A stretch of 64,000 nucleotides of DNA, from contig NZ_JBEXMJ010000014.1 of the NCBI RefSeq assembly GCF_040610475.1, forward strand, positions 62,001 through 126,000, given 5' to 3'. Position numbers and translations under genes: made by a program. Shown here piece after piece: positions 16,641 through 25,279 of the stretch. A model generated the notes under the pieces. The model made no database searches, had not been told where the DNA came from, and saw only the letters and a list, made by a program, of their open reading frames with translations. Position 1 is the first letter of the stretch. Each line of letters begins with the position of its first letter. Source of the stretch: Actinopolymorpha sp. NPDC004070. Its GTDB lineage: Bacteria > Actinomycetota > Actinomycetes > Propionibacteriales > Actinopolymorphaceae.

Positions 16641-19280
16641 CTACAACGAGGCGATCGACTCCCGCTGGCCGCCCGCGGCCAGGGTGACCGTGCGGCTGCC
16701 GCCATACAGCTGGGAGGTATCCACGTCCAGCCGGGTTCCGCCCGCGACTGGGCTCACCCGGACGCCCTCGGCCGGCGCGACCGCGGTCAGCGGCCGGCCG
16801 CGCAGCACCACCGTGATCGTGGCCCGGTCCGTGGTGGGGTCGGCGACGGCGACCTCGGTCCGTCCGTAGCGAAGCCTGTGCACCAGCACCGACGCCGGAC
16901 CGTCGACCCGCACGCCCGCGACGTTGTGCGCGCCCGCACCGAAGGTGTTCACCGCGGTCAGCCCGAGCCCGGTGTGGCGGACGGCCTGCACCTGCGTGGT
17001 GTTCGCCGCCACGACGACGCGTCCCTCGCCGTAGGAACCCAACTGGCGTTCGGTGGCGTTCGGCACCAGCGCGTACGCCAGCGAGGACGGCGCGATTCCG
17101 GGCGCGTGGTCCAGGTGGACGCCGAACACCGACCTGGTCACCGGAGCGTCGGGATTGGCGGTACGCACCACCCGCAGGCTGCGGGTGACCCGCTCGGACG
17201 TGACGCGGACCGGTCCGGTGGTGTCGAGGAAGACGTACCCGACCGAGGTCCCCTGGTCGGCGTTGGCGTACCGCAGCCACGCCAGGTCGGCGGTGCCCGC
17301 GCCGGCCCACGCGCCCCCGTCCCGCCGCCGGCCGCTGATCGTGATCGTGTCCGTCGGCGCGGCGGTCCGGGAATCGACCGTGGTGAGCACCGCCCTCCCT
17401 GCCGGATCGCCCACTCCCGCGGCGAGGACGACGATCTCCTCGTCCAGCATGAACCACGACTTGCGCGCGGTGGCGTTCTGGTAGACCACGAAGTCGTCCG
17501 GCAGCAGGCCCTTCTGCTTGGCGGCGTAGGCCACGTCGTCGGACTGGATCATCGCGGCCGCGCCGTAGGCACCGAGGGTCGCACCTCCAGAGTGCCGGTT
17601 GGTGCCGCGCGGGAAGTAGACGTAGGTGTTCTGCGACTCCGACGACGCGGTGAAGTTGAGCGGGTGGTCGGGGTTGTCGTAGTACGGCGTTCCGTACAGC
17701 TCCGGGATCGTCTTCCGCTGCTGGACCGGCGAGGTGACCCCGGCCAGCGCGTACGGCGACACGGTGGTGAAGTAGTCGACGCCGTAGGCCTGACTCTGAT
17801 CCTGGCCGGACAGGTAGAGGTAGTAGGCGCCGTCGCCTTGGAACCACGGCAGGAGGTTCTCGCCGTTCATGTACTCGTAGGTGCTGATCCGGTCGGAGCT
17901 GCGGGCCAGCGCGAACGCGTAGCCGGGACGCAGGTGGACGTGCCGGTCCATCGCGTTGAACGCCACGCTTCGCGAAGCGGGGTTGAGGTCCTGCGCCTCA
18001 GTCGAGTCGTCGGCGACGATGTCGGCGTACCGCGCGACACTCACCGGCGAGACGAACTTTGCCGGGTCGAGCGCGGCCCGCGACGTCTCGCGGATGAACT
18101 TCACGTAGCCCTTCAAGGCTTCGGCCGCGGCACCGTCGGCGACGCTCGACAGGTCGACGACCGCCTCGACCACGACGGCCACGTCGGCGTACCCGGTGGT
18201 GGTCCGGGAGACCGCCCGGCCCTTGACCACCTCCATCATCCAGCCCTCGAAGATCAGCGGGGCGAACCCGTTGCGCACCCAGCCTTCGACCACCGAGACG
18301 AGGTCGTCGCCGCGGACGTAGCCGGTGCCGTCGAGGATCTTCAGCGTCTGCACGACCCGTGTCAACAGGCCCTTGCCGTAGGAACCGGTGTAGGCGACCG
18401 AGTCGTGCTGGATGAACGACCCGTCGGCGTGGTAGCCGTCGGTCACACCGTGCTGGAGGTGGTACGGATCCACGGTGGCGAAGACCGTGAGCTGATCGGA
18501 CAGCGCCTTGGCGACCCGGGCCTGATCGCCGAGCACCGCGCCCTGCAGGATTCGGTTGGTGGTGATGTCGGCGAGGTTCGCGCCGGTGTGGAAGCGGGAG
18601 TCGAGGTCGACGTCGCCGTCCTTGCCGTTGCGCAGATAGGCGTCCATCGACGCGACGTACGTCCGCGTGAGGTCGGGACGGTAGGCGCTCAGCTCATCGG
18701 CCAGCAGCACCAGCGTCCTGCTGACGTTGGTGGAGGTGCCGATCTCCCAGTTGAACCAGTTGCCGTAGTAACCCTTGGCCTGGTCGCCGTAGTAGTTCGC
18801 GTGCAGCCAGGCCAGGCCGTCGATCACCCGGCGCCGCACCGCGGTGTTTCCGTGCAGGTCCGACGCCGGGCCGCCCTGGACGCAGGTGGCGAGCGCGATC
18901 TCGTACAGATGCTGGAACGACGCGGTGAGGTTGGGGTCACTCGTGCCCAGCGGGACACCGGCGAACAGCTCATCGCCCGGTCCGTCGGCGCCCTTCATCG
19001 CGGCCAGCCAGGTGCGCGCGGTCCGGTCGATGCCGGCCAGCTTGGCGGCGACCTCGGGACGGTCGTTGGTCTCGGCGACGCCGGCGAAGATCGCGACGGT
19101 GTTGGCGAGCAGCCGGGCGGCGTCGGTATCCACGGCGTCCACCGCGTCTGTCTGACCGGCCGGCGCGGCGCCCGCGTCACCGGTGACGAGGGCCTGCGCT
19201 CCCGCGCGTTCGGGCATGATCGCCGTCGCCAGCCCGGCGGTCGGCAGGAGCGACAACAACTGACGGCGGCTGATCCCCAT
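16641..19280 (-). CDS. Polysaccharide lyase family 8 (hyaluronate/chondroitin/xanthan lyase-like), Tat-exported
   Basis: 879 residues. A Tat signal (GISRRQLLSLLP, residues 2-13, hydrophobic to about 22, cleavage near AGA-QA) is followed by the alpha/alpha-toroid domain and C-terminal beta-sandwiches. The catalytic residues appear as Asn242 (TTNRILQG), His292 (GSFIQHDSVAY) and Tyr301 (TGSYGKGLL); their spacing (50 and 9) equals that of the Asn-His-Tyr triad of pneumococcal hyaluronate lyase, and the aromatic patch NWFNWEIG is present at 174-181. It should cleave an acidic polysaccharide outside the cell by beta-elimination. The ATG at 19280 follows GAGGAGTG. No transporter is adjacent; it stands alone. 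Confidence 0.93.
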   Translation of the reverse strand: MGISRRQLLSLLPTAGLATAIMPERAGAQALVTGDAGAAPAGQTDAVDAVDTDAARLLANTVAIFAGVAETNDRPEVAAKLAGIDRTARTWLAAMKGADGPGDELFAGVPLGTSDPNLTASFQHLYEIALATCVQGGPASDLHGNTAVRRRVIDGLAWLHANYYGDQAKGYYGNWFNWEIGTSTNVSRTLVLLADELSAYRPDLTRTYVASMDAYLRNGKDGDVDLDSRFHTGANLADITTNRILQGAVLGDQARVAKALSDQLTVFATVDPYHLQHGVTDGYHADGSFIQHDSVAYTGSYGKGLLTRVVQTLKILDGTGYVRGDDLVSVVEGWVRNGFAPLIFEGWMMEVVKGRAVSRTTTGYADVAVVVEAVVDLSSVADGAAAEALKGYVKFIRETSRAALDPAKFVSPVSVARYADIVADDSTEAQDLNPASRSVAFNAMDRHVHLRPGYAFALARSSDRISTYEYMNGENLLPWFQGDGAYYLYLSGQDQSQAYGVDYFTTVSPYALAGVTSPVQQRKTIPELYGTPYYDNPDHPLNFTASSESQNTYVYFPRGTNRHSGGATLGAYGAAAMIQSDDVAYAAKQKGLLPDDFVVYQNATARKSWFMLDEEIVVLAAGVGDPAGRAVLTTVDSRTAAPTDTITISGRRRDGGAWAGAGTADLAWLRYANADQGTSVGYVFLDTTGPVRVTSERVTRSLRVVRTANPDAPVTRSVFGVHLDHAPGIAPSSLAYALVPNATERQLGSYGEGRVVVAANTTQVQAVRHTGLGLTAVNTFGAGAHNVAGVRVDGPASVLVHRLRYGRTEVAVADPTTDRATITVVLRGRPLTAVAPAEGVRVSPVAGGTRLDVDTSQLYGGSRTVTLAAGGQRESIASL

Positions 19281-19455
19281 GGACACTCCTCGACGGCAGC
19301 GGCGATGCGACGGCAGAACAGCAGCAGAACGGGGATGAGACGACAGCGCGGAACTGGCGGTACGAGGTGATGCCGCCACAGTATGCACCAATCACACTGC
19401 TGGGAGTAAGCGCCGGATGACCGGCTTGGACGCCTGGTCAGCTCGTTCAGGCGGT

Positions 19456-19507
19456 CCGCTCAGGCCATCCGCTCAGGCCATCCGCTCAGGCCATCCGCTC
19501 AGGCCAT
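19456..19507. repeat. Four tandem copies of a 13-bp unit
   Basis: CCGCTCAGGCCAT is repeated four times without error (52 bp), with a degenerate extra copy running into the stop codon of the kinase gene at 19512. It lies between the kinase 3' end and the upstream region of the PL8 gene. Confidence 0.95.
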
Positions 19508-19511
19508 CGCC

Positions 19512-21410
19512 TCAGGGAAGGCCGGGCAGGTCGGGAAGTCCCCGGCCGTTGTTGTCGTCGGTCGGCGTCGGGCTCGGGGACGGGGAGTCGGTGGGCGTCG
19601 GCGTGTCCGTCGGGGTGGGTTCCGACGTGGCCTTGGGCTCCTTCGCCACCACGATCGTCACCCGGGTCCCGGCTTCCCGGCGCGCACCGGCCTCGGGAAT
19701 CTGCGACAGCACGGTGCCGGGGTCGGCGTCGGCGTTCTCCTCCCGGATCGTCCGCACCTTGAAGCCGGCGTCCTCGAGGATCGCCTTCGCCTCGCCCTCG
19801 TCCTTCTTGGTGACGTCGGGTACCTCGGTCAGCCCGGTGGAGTGGTAGATCGTCACCAGGGAGTTCTTGAGCACCAGCGAACCCTCCGGCGGGTCCACCT
19901 TGGTCACCTCGCCTCCAGGCTTGCTGGACTGCTTGTCCTCCTTGTCCCGGACGCGGAACCCGGCCTCCTCCAGCTTCGTCCGCGCCTCGGACATCTGGTC
20001 ACCCACCACCTCCGGGATCCGGACCTCCGGCTTCCCGCTGGACACCGTGACGTCGACCGCGCCGCCGACGCGCACCGAGCCTCCGGGCGCGGGATCCTGG
20101 GCGATGATCTCGCCCTTCGGGGCGTCGTCACTCGGCTTGTCCGTGGTGTCGCCCAGCTTGAGGTTCTTCGCCGCCAGGATCGCCTTTGCCTGGGACTCGG
20201 TCTTGCCGAGCAGGCTGGGTGAGCTGGTGGTCTGCGCCGACTGGCCGTCGATGAGCTGGTACGCCGCGAAGGCGAGCACCCCGAGCAGGACCAGCCCCAC
20301 CACGGCGAGCACCCACGGCAGCGCCCGGCGCTTCCCGTCGTCCCGGTCGTCGCGGCCGTCGCGGTCGTGCGGCGAAGGGCGCCGCTCCTCGGCGGTCTCT
20401 CCCCACCCGGGCTCGAGGTCGGCCGAGGGCGCGAACCGCGCGGTTGCGTCGGCCGGCACCGGGGCGGCCGCGGCGGCCGCCACGGTCGGCGCCTCCGCGG
20501 CGAGGACGTCCCGGCCGTCCAGCGCCCGCTGGATGTCGGCGCGCATCTGCCCCGCGCTCTGGTAGCGGTCGGCGGGGTTCTTGCGCAGGGCGTGCATCGC
20601 GATCCGGTCGGCCTCCGTCGGCACCCGGGGGGAGACCGCGGACGGCGGCCGCGGCTCCTCGCGTACGTGCTGATAGGCGACCGAGACCGGCGAGTCGCCG
20701 ACGAACGGCGGCCGGCCGGTGAGGAGTTCGTACAGCAGGCAGCCGGTGGAGTAGACGTCACTGCGGGCGTCGACCTGCTCACTGCGTGCCTGCTCCGGGG
20801 AGAGGTACTGCGCGGTGCCGATCACGGCGGCGGTCTGGGTGAGCCCGGCCGAGACGTCGCTGAGCGCCCGGGCGATGCCGAAGTCCATGACCTTGACGTC
20901 GCCGGCGGGGGTGACCATCACGTTGGCCGGCTTGACGTCGCGGTGGACAATCCCGGCGCGGTGGCTGTACTCGAGGGCGTCGAGCACCTCCGCCACCACC
21001 TCGAGGGCACGCTCGGGCAGGATGGGCCGGCCCTCGTGGAGGATGTCGCGCAGCGTCCGGCCCTCGACGTACTCCATCACGATGTACGGCACCGAGACGC
21101 CGTTCAGCTCGCCCTCGCCGTTGTCGTAGACCGCGACGATCGAGTGGTGGTTGAGCGACGCGGCCGACTGCGCCTCCCGGCGGAACCTCGCCTGGAACGT
21201 CGAGTCGGTGGCGTGCTCGGGGCGCATGGTCTTCACCGCGACCCGGCGGCCCAGCCGCAGGTCGATACCCGCCCACACCACGGCCATGCCTCCGCGCCCG
21301 AGCTCCTCGTGCAGCTCGTACCGGCCACCGAGCACGCGCCGCGGCACCGTGCGCTCCGCGTCGCCGGTGGGGCCGTCGGGGCCGGGCTGTGCCCGGTCGT
21401 TGGGGGTCAT
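19512..21410 (-). CDS. pknB: PknB/Stk1-type Ser/Thr protein kinase with PASTA domains
   Basis: 632 residues. Kinase domain about 30-295: glycine loop ELGRGGMAVVW, catalytic VHRDVKPANVMV, DFG in VKVMDFGIARAL, activation-loop TAQYLSPEQ. A Pro/Ala/charged juxtamembrane region precedes one membrane helix (ALPWVLAVVGLVLLGVLAFA). Three extracellular PASTA repeats follow (SPSLLGKTESQAKAIL, IPEVVGDQMSEARTKLEEAG, VPDVTKKDEGEAKAILEDAG), ending in a Thr/Pro/Ser tail. PASTA kinases sense muropeptides or lipid II and tune wall synthesis and division. Unlike classical pknB it is not in a pbpA-rodA-pstP operon, and it has three rather than four PASTA units, so it may be a paralogue. Confidence 0.93.
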   Translation of the reverse strand: MTPNDRAQPGPDGPTGDAERTVPRRVLGGRYELHEELGRGGMAVVWAGIDLRLGRRVAVKTMRPEHATDSTFQARFRREAQSAASLNHHSIVAVYDNGEGELNGVSVPYIVMEYVEGRTLRDILHEGRPILPERALEVVAEVLDALEYSHRAGIVHRDVKPANVMVTPAGDVKVMDFGIARALSDVSAGLTQTAAVIGTAQYLSPEQARSEQVDARSDVYSTGCLLYELLTGRPPFVGDSPVSVAYQHVREEPRPPSAVSPRVPTEADRIAMHALRKNPADRYQSAGQMRADIQRALDGRDVLAAEAPTVAAAAAAPVPADATARFAPSADLEPGWGETAEERRPSPHDRDGRDDRDDGKRRALPWVLAVVGLVLLGVLAFAAYQLIDGQSAQTTSSPSLLGKTESQAKAILAAKNLKLGDTTDKPSDDAPKGEIIAQDPAPGGSVRVGGAVDVTVSSGKPEVRIPEVVGDQMSEARTKLEEAGFRVRDKEDKQSSKPGGEVTKVDPPEGSLVLKNSLVTIYHSTGLTEVPDVTKKDEGEAKAILEDAGFKVRTIREENADADPGTVLSQIPEAGARREAGTRVTIVVAKEPKATSEPTPTDTPTPTDSPSPSPTPTDDNNGRGLPDLPGLP

Positions 21411-21697
21411 CCTCGCTGTCCGATCATCGACGTCACTGTGTGCTTCGGCGTGTCTCGTCACCGAGAGCAGTTGGTCATCCGCCCAGCGCGGCCCCCGTCG
21501 TACGAGCGGTGAAGCGGGGCCATGCCGCCGTACGCTCTGTGTGCCGCCGGAAAGTCTAGGTGAGCGAGCCGCCGAGCACGACCAACCCCCTTGCGGACCG
21601 CCCGTGACCGGGGTCGGCGTCCCGGGCTGGGCGCACGGCGGGGATCTCGGTAGAGTCCGCCGGACCTCGTGACCGAACCCTGTGGAGGACGGAAGCA

Positions 21698-22069
21698 ATG
21701 GGCCTGGGATCCGGCATCTTTCTGATCGTGATCGGGGCAATCCTGTACGGCGCGGTCGACGTCGATCTTCCCTACGTCGACGACGACGCGCTCGGGCTGA
21801 TCCTGTTGCTGGCCGGCCTGGCCGTCGTGATCGTGGCGGCGGTCCTGCGTGCGGACCGCCCCGAGGCAGGGGTGGGGACCGGCATCCTGCTGATCGCCGC
21901 CGGCGCCGTTCTGTACTTCGCGGTCGACGCGGACCTCCCGTACATCGCCGACGACGCGATGGGCGCGATCCTGATGGCCGCCGGTGCGATCGCGATCGGC
22001 GCGACCGCGGCCATGAGCCGCCGCCGGACGCCGAGCCGAAGGTCTGTGGACGGCTACTACCGGCCCTGA
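21698..22069 (+). CDS. Small membrane protein, duplicated DUF6458
   Basis: 123 residues, four predicted membrane segments. Two halves repeat each other: IFLIVIGAILYGAVDVDLPY...ALGLILLLAGLAVVIV and ILLIAAGAVLYFAVDADLPY...AMGAILMAAGAIAIGA. Each half matches the usual single DUF6458 unit (two helices with an AVD-D-L loop). A short basic tail ends the protein. Function unknown. GGAGGACGG precedes the ATG. The 287-bp region between this gene and the divergent kinase gene holds no other gene and presumably both promoters. Confidence 0.85.
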   Translation: MGLGSGIFLIVIGAILYGAVDVDLPYVDDDALGLILLLAGLAVVIVAAVLRADRPEAGVGTGILLIAAGAVLYFAVDADLPYIADDAMGAILMAAGAIAIGATAAMSRRRTPSRRSVDGYYRP

Positions 22070-22190
22070 TCCGACCACTCCGACAGCCCCACAGCCCCGC
22101 TGCGGGCGAGGCGACCCGCACCTTCGGGTGGGGGTCCGGCGCGACCTTCGGACGATGTGGCGGGCGTAGCACTCCGTCAGAGTGAGCTTC

Positions 22191-23360
22191 ATGATCACCA
22201 CGACTCTTCGGCGCGCCGCCGTCACCGCCTGCGTCGGCCTGGCGAGCCTGGGCCTCCTCGCCCCCGGCCCCGCCCGGGCAGGGACTCCGGCCCACCAGGC
22301 GGACCCACCGCACGCTCCGTCCCTCACCCTCCCCCGCCCGACCGGTCCGTACGGCGTGGGAACCGACACCCTGCACCTCGTCGACGCCGGCCGAACGGAT
22401 CCGTGGGTGCCCGAGTCGGGTCCGCGGGAACTCATGGTCTCGATGTACTACCCAACGCGACGGGGCTCGGGGACTACTCCCGCGCGGTACGTCACACCCC
22501 GGGAGTCCGAGCTGATCCTGCGAAGCCAGGGCATCACCGACGTACCCGCGGACATCCTGAGCAGCGTCCACACGTACGCCCGTTCCGGCGCGGCGCCCCG
22601 GGCCGGCCGGCACACCTACCCGCTGGTCGTCCTCTCCCCCGGCTTCAGCTTTCCGCGGACCTCGCTGACGGCCCTGGCGGAGGATCTCGCGAGCAGCGGC
22701 TACGTCGTCGCCACGGTGGAGCACACGTACGAGTCGGTGGCCACGACCTTCCCGGACGGTCACGTCACCACCTGCGTGGCATGTGAGAGGGAGGACCTGG
22801 ATCCGCGGCAGGTCGTCCTGGGACGGGCCGCCGACGTCTCGTTCGCCCTGGACGAACTCGTCGGCCCGCACCCGGCCTGGCCGCTCTCCGGGCTGATCGA
22901 CCCCTCGCGGATCGGGATGGCCGGCCACTCCATCGGCGGCGCGTCCGGCGGGACCACCGCGGCCCGCGACCCACGCGTGCGGGCAGTGGTGAACCTGGAC
23001 GGCACGCAGTTCGATCCGCTGCCCGAGAGCGGCTTGGACGTGCCGTTCTTGTTCGTGGGAACCGAGGACGGTCACTCGCCGGGAGGTGCGGACACCACCT
23101 GGGACCGGGACTGGCGGCGGCTGACCGGATGGAAGCGGTGGATCACCGTCGGCGGCGCAGTGCACTTCTCGTTCACCGACTACGCGACGCTGGCCGACCA
23201 GCTCGGCCTCGACCTCGGGCAGACGGTCGCCGGAGACCGCGCGGTACGGATCACGAACGAGTACGTCGGTGCGTTCTTCGACCAGCACCTGCGCGGGCGG
23301 CATCGACCGCTGCTCGACGGCCCGTCGCGGAGATACCCCGAGGTGCGCTTCCGGCCGTGA
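22191..23360 (+). CDS. Secreted PAF-acetylhydrolase/lipase-like alpha/beta-hydrolase
   Basis: 389 residues. Sec signal peptide (TTTLRRAAVTACVGLASLGLLAPGPARA), then an alpha/beta-hydrolase of the platelet-activating-factor acetylhydrolase-like group. YPLVVLSPGFSFPRTSL carries the oxyanion loop, IGMAGHSIGGASGG the nucleophile Ser (G-H-S-I-G), LFVGTEDGHSPG a candidate Asp and GGAVHFSFTDYA the His. Likely a secreted esterase or lipase. A GTG at 22182 is an alternative start; GAGTGAG favours the ATG. A small UUCG hairpin at 22119-22130 upstream may end the preceding gene. Confidence 0.88.
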   Translation: MITTTLRRAAVTACVGLASLGLLAPGPARAGTPAHQADPPHAPSLTLPRPTGPYGVGTDTLHLVDAGRTDPWVPESGPRELMVSMYYPTRRGSGTTPARYVTPRESELILRSQGITDVPADILSSVHTYARSGAAPRAGRHTYPLVVLSPGFSFPRTSLTALAEDLASSGYVVATVEHTYESVATTFPDGHVTTCVACEREDLDPRQVVLGRAADVSFALDELVGPHPAWPLSGLIDPSRIGMAGHSIGGASGGTTAARDPRVRAVVNLDGTQFDPLPESGLDVPFLFVGTEDGHSPGGADTTWDRDWRRLTGWKRWITVGGAVHFSFTDYATLADQLGLDLGQTVAGDRAVRITNEYVGAFFDQHLRGRHRPLLDGPSRRYPEVRFRP

Positions 23361-23371
23361 CGTCCTTCAGC

Positions 23372-23388
23372 GTCAACGAAGCGTTGAC
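23372..23388. repeat. Perfect 7-bp inverted repeat
   Basis: GTCAACG-AAG-CGTTGAC lies 11 bp after the lipase stop and overlaps the stop of the GH3 remnant. It could be a LacI-type operator left from the GH3 locus or a weak terminator. Confidence 0.45.
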
Positions 23389-24163
23389 ATGATCACCGGG
23401 TCGTACGACAGGCCCCATCCGTACGAATACAACGTCACGTCGGGATCGGCCGCGGTCGGGATGGAGACCGGCAGCTTCCCGCGCGGGTTCACCTCACCGA
23501 ACAGCACCCGCGCACAGGCCTTCGACGTCACCGCGTTCCCTGCGTAACCGGCGAGGTAGGTCGTCACCTCGGTGAAATGGGCGACGTCGTACGGCGCGGA
23601 GATGGCGATCGCGATCACCGGGGTGCCGGTGGCGACGAGTTCTGCAGGGCCGTCGCACCGCTGCCGGTGACCAGGACGGTGCTCACGTCGTCCGACAGCG
23701 GGAGCAGGTCGGCTTCGTTCTTGACAAGGGTGATCGCCTGGTCGGCGATCTCGTCGGCGCGTGCGAGGTGGGCGGGGGTTCCCACGACCTCGTTCACCTC
23801 GTTCTCGTCGACGAACGGGTCGCACACGATTCCGGAACCGAACTTCCAGCGCAGGATCCGGCACAGCGACTCGTCCAGCCGCTGTTCGCCGATCTCGCCG
23901 TCGCGCACCGCCCCCAGCACCGCGTTGTACGCGACGTCCATCAGCGGCGGCATCAGCAGCAGGTCGACACCGGCCTTGAGGGCGAGCACCGGAACCCGCG
24001 CGTCGCCGTACTTCTGGCGTACGCCCGCCATGGTGAGCGCGTCGGTGATGACCAGCCCGTCGAAGCCGAGCTGGTCACGCAGCAGCCCGGTGACGATCGG
24101 GTACGACAGCGTCGCGGGGTCACCGGACGGGTCGAGCGCGGGGAACAGTACCGAGAACGAACG
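23373..24163 (-). pseudogene. Glycoside hydrolase family 3 (NagZ/beta-glucosidase-like), broken
   Basis: Homology starts abruptly near 24160 with LFPALDPSGDPATLSYPIVTGLLRDQLG, FDGLVITDALTMAGV (the GH3 nucleophile strand, Asp in ITDAL) and LKAGVDLLLMP, then VLVTGSGATALQ. There the frame shifts (about 23640) into ELVATGTPVIAIAISAPYD and LFGEVNPRGKLPVSIP, the end of the GH3 C-terminal domain. Roughly 80-100 residues normally present between these blocks are absent, so the lesion is an internal deletion with frameshift. The N-terminal third, including the catalytic-barrel start, is also gone. Three blocks in the right order identify the family. Confidence 0.85.
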
Positions 24164-24295
24164 CCAGCCGTCCGGCGGAACCCGAGGAGGGTGTGGTCTG
24201 CATGCGTTCCTCATTGAACGCGGCGCCCACCCCGGAAACCGACCCTGCGTTCGCAGCAGACATACCTGCGACACTTCCCGCGCCGCCGGCCCGAT

Positions 24296-24314
24296 TGTCA
24301 ATGCGTTGTTGACA
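24296..24314. promoter_or_regulatory. Operator-like inverted repeat TGTCAA-N7-TTGACA
   Basis: TGTCAA (24296-24301) and TTGACA (24309-24314) flank TGCGTTG. It lies in the 227-bp region between the GH3 remnant and the methyltransferase gene, otherwise without features, and could be a relic control site of the lost GH3 5' region. Confidence 0.35.
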
Positions 24315-24390
24315 TTGCGAAACCGCTGGTGGCCTATGCCCCGACAATGCGCACGACCCGAATCTGGTGAGCCGCGTCTGCCGAACCGCG

Positions 24391-25044
24391 TCAGACCCGG
24401 GTCGCCAGCAGGTAGCACTGCTGGGTCGGCTCCCAGCCCTCCGGCTCCCGGATCACCCTGGCGCGCAACTGGAAGCCGTTGTCCTCGAGATCCCTGATCA
24501 CCCGGTCCGGGCTCAGCCGGTAGATGTCGTACGTCACCTCGTGGCCGTAGGCCTGCTCCCGCCGGATCCCCTCGTCCTCACCCATCTGGAAGCCGAGCAG
24601 CAGCCGCCCGCCGGGCCGCAGCACCCGGGCGAACTCGGCGAACACCTCCCCCTGTGAGGCGGGCGGGGTATGGATGACGGAGTACCACCCGAGGGCCCCG
24701 GCCAGTTCGCCGTCGGGGAGGTCCAGCGCGGTGATCGTGCCCACAGCGAACCGCAGCCCGGGGTGGTCCCGGCGCGCCTGCGCCACCATCCCCGGCGACA
24801 GGTCGATGCCGAACGCGTCGAGGTCGAGCGTGGCCAGGTGCGCGGTGACCCGGCCGGGTCCGCAGCCGAGGTCGCCCACCGGTCCGCCGCCGTCGGCCCG
24901 GACGAGTTCGGCGAAGGCCGCGAGCATCGCCCGCTCCAGCGGCTTGCCGGCCAGCTCGTCCCGTAGCAGCTCGGCGTAGTCGACGGCCACGGTGTCGTAG
25001 GCGGTCCGGGTGACGTTCAGGTGGGGGGCTTCGACGTCGGTCAC
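24391..25044 (-). CDS. Class I SAM-dependent methyltransferase
   Basis: 217 residues. NVTRTAYDTVAVDYAELLRDEL at the N-terminus, SAM motif GPVGDLGCGPGRVTAHLA, acidic FGIDLSPGMVAQARRD, motif III VLRPGGRLLLGFQ and a C-terminal QQCYLLATRV. This matches a common group of small methyltransferases of unknown substrate. Start is GTG at 25044. Divergent from the ketoacyl synthase gene, with 235 bp between. Confidence 0.9.
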   Translation of the reverse strand: MTDVEAPHLNVTRTAYDTVAVDYAELLRDELAGKPLERAMLAAFAELVRADGGGPVGDLGCGPGRVTAHLATLDLDAFGIDLSPGMVAQARRDHPGLRFAVGTITALDLPDGELAGALGWYSVIHTPPASQGEVFAEFARVLRPGGRLLLGFQMGEDEGIRREQAYGHEVTYDIYRLSPDRVIRDLEDNGFQLRARVIREPEGWEPTQQCYLLATRV

Positions 25045-25279
25045 CCGCCCGACCGTACTGTCTACCCCGGACCGACCCACTGTCGCCGCCGCTCCGCCGG
25101 CACCGCGGCGCGGTCCCCGGAGCCCGCCCGCCGCGCACCGATCTCGCCCGGCCGAGCGCGGCCATTTGTGCGGATCGGACAAATCCGAGCGGCCGACTCC
25201 GTGGGCTGCCGCGCTGATGAGGCGTGAACGACTTGGCAAAGTGGCGGATAGTGGAGCTTCACGGAGAAGGGGTGCGCTG

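Noticed and set aside
16641..19370. Long plus-strand open frame opposite the PL8 gene
   Set aside because: It is the shadow of a GC-rich gene; its residues are Arg/Gly/Val/Asp-rich and match no family, while the minus frame has the catalytic triad.
19456..19507. Origin-type iterons
   Set aside because: The 13-bp units are GC-rich, few and end in a coding stop; no DnaA boxes or AT-rich unwinding region nearby.
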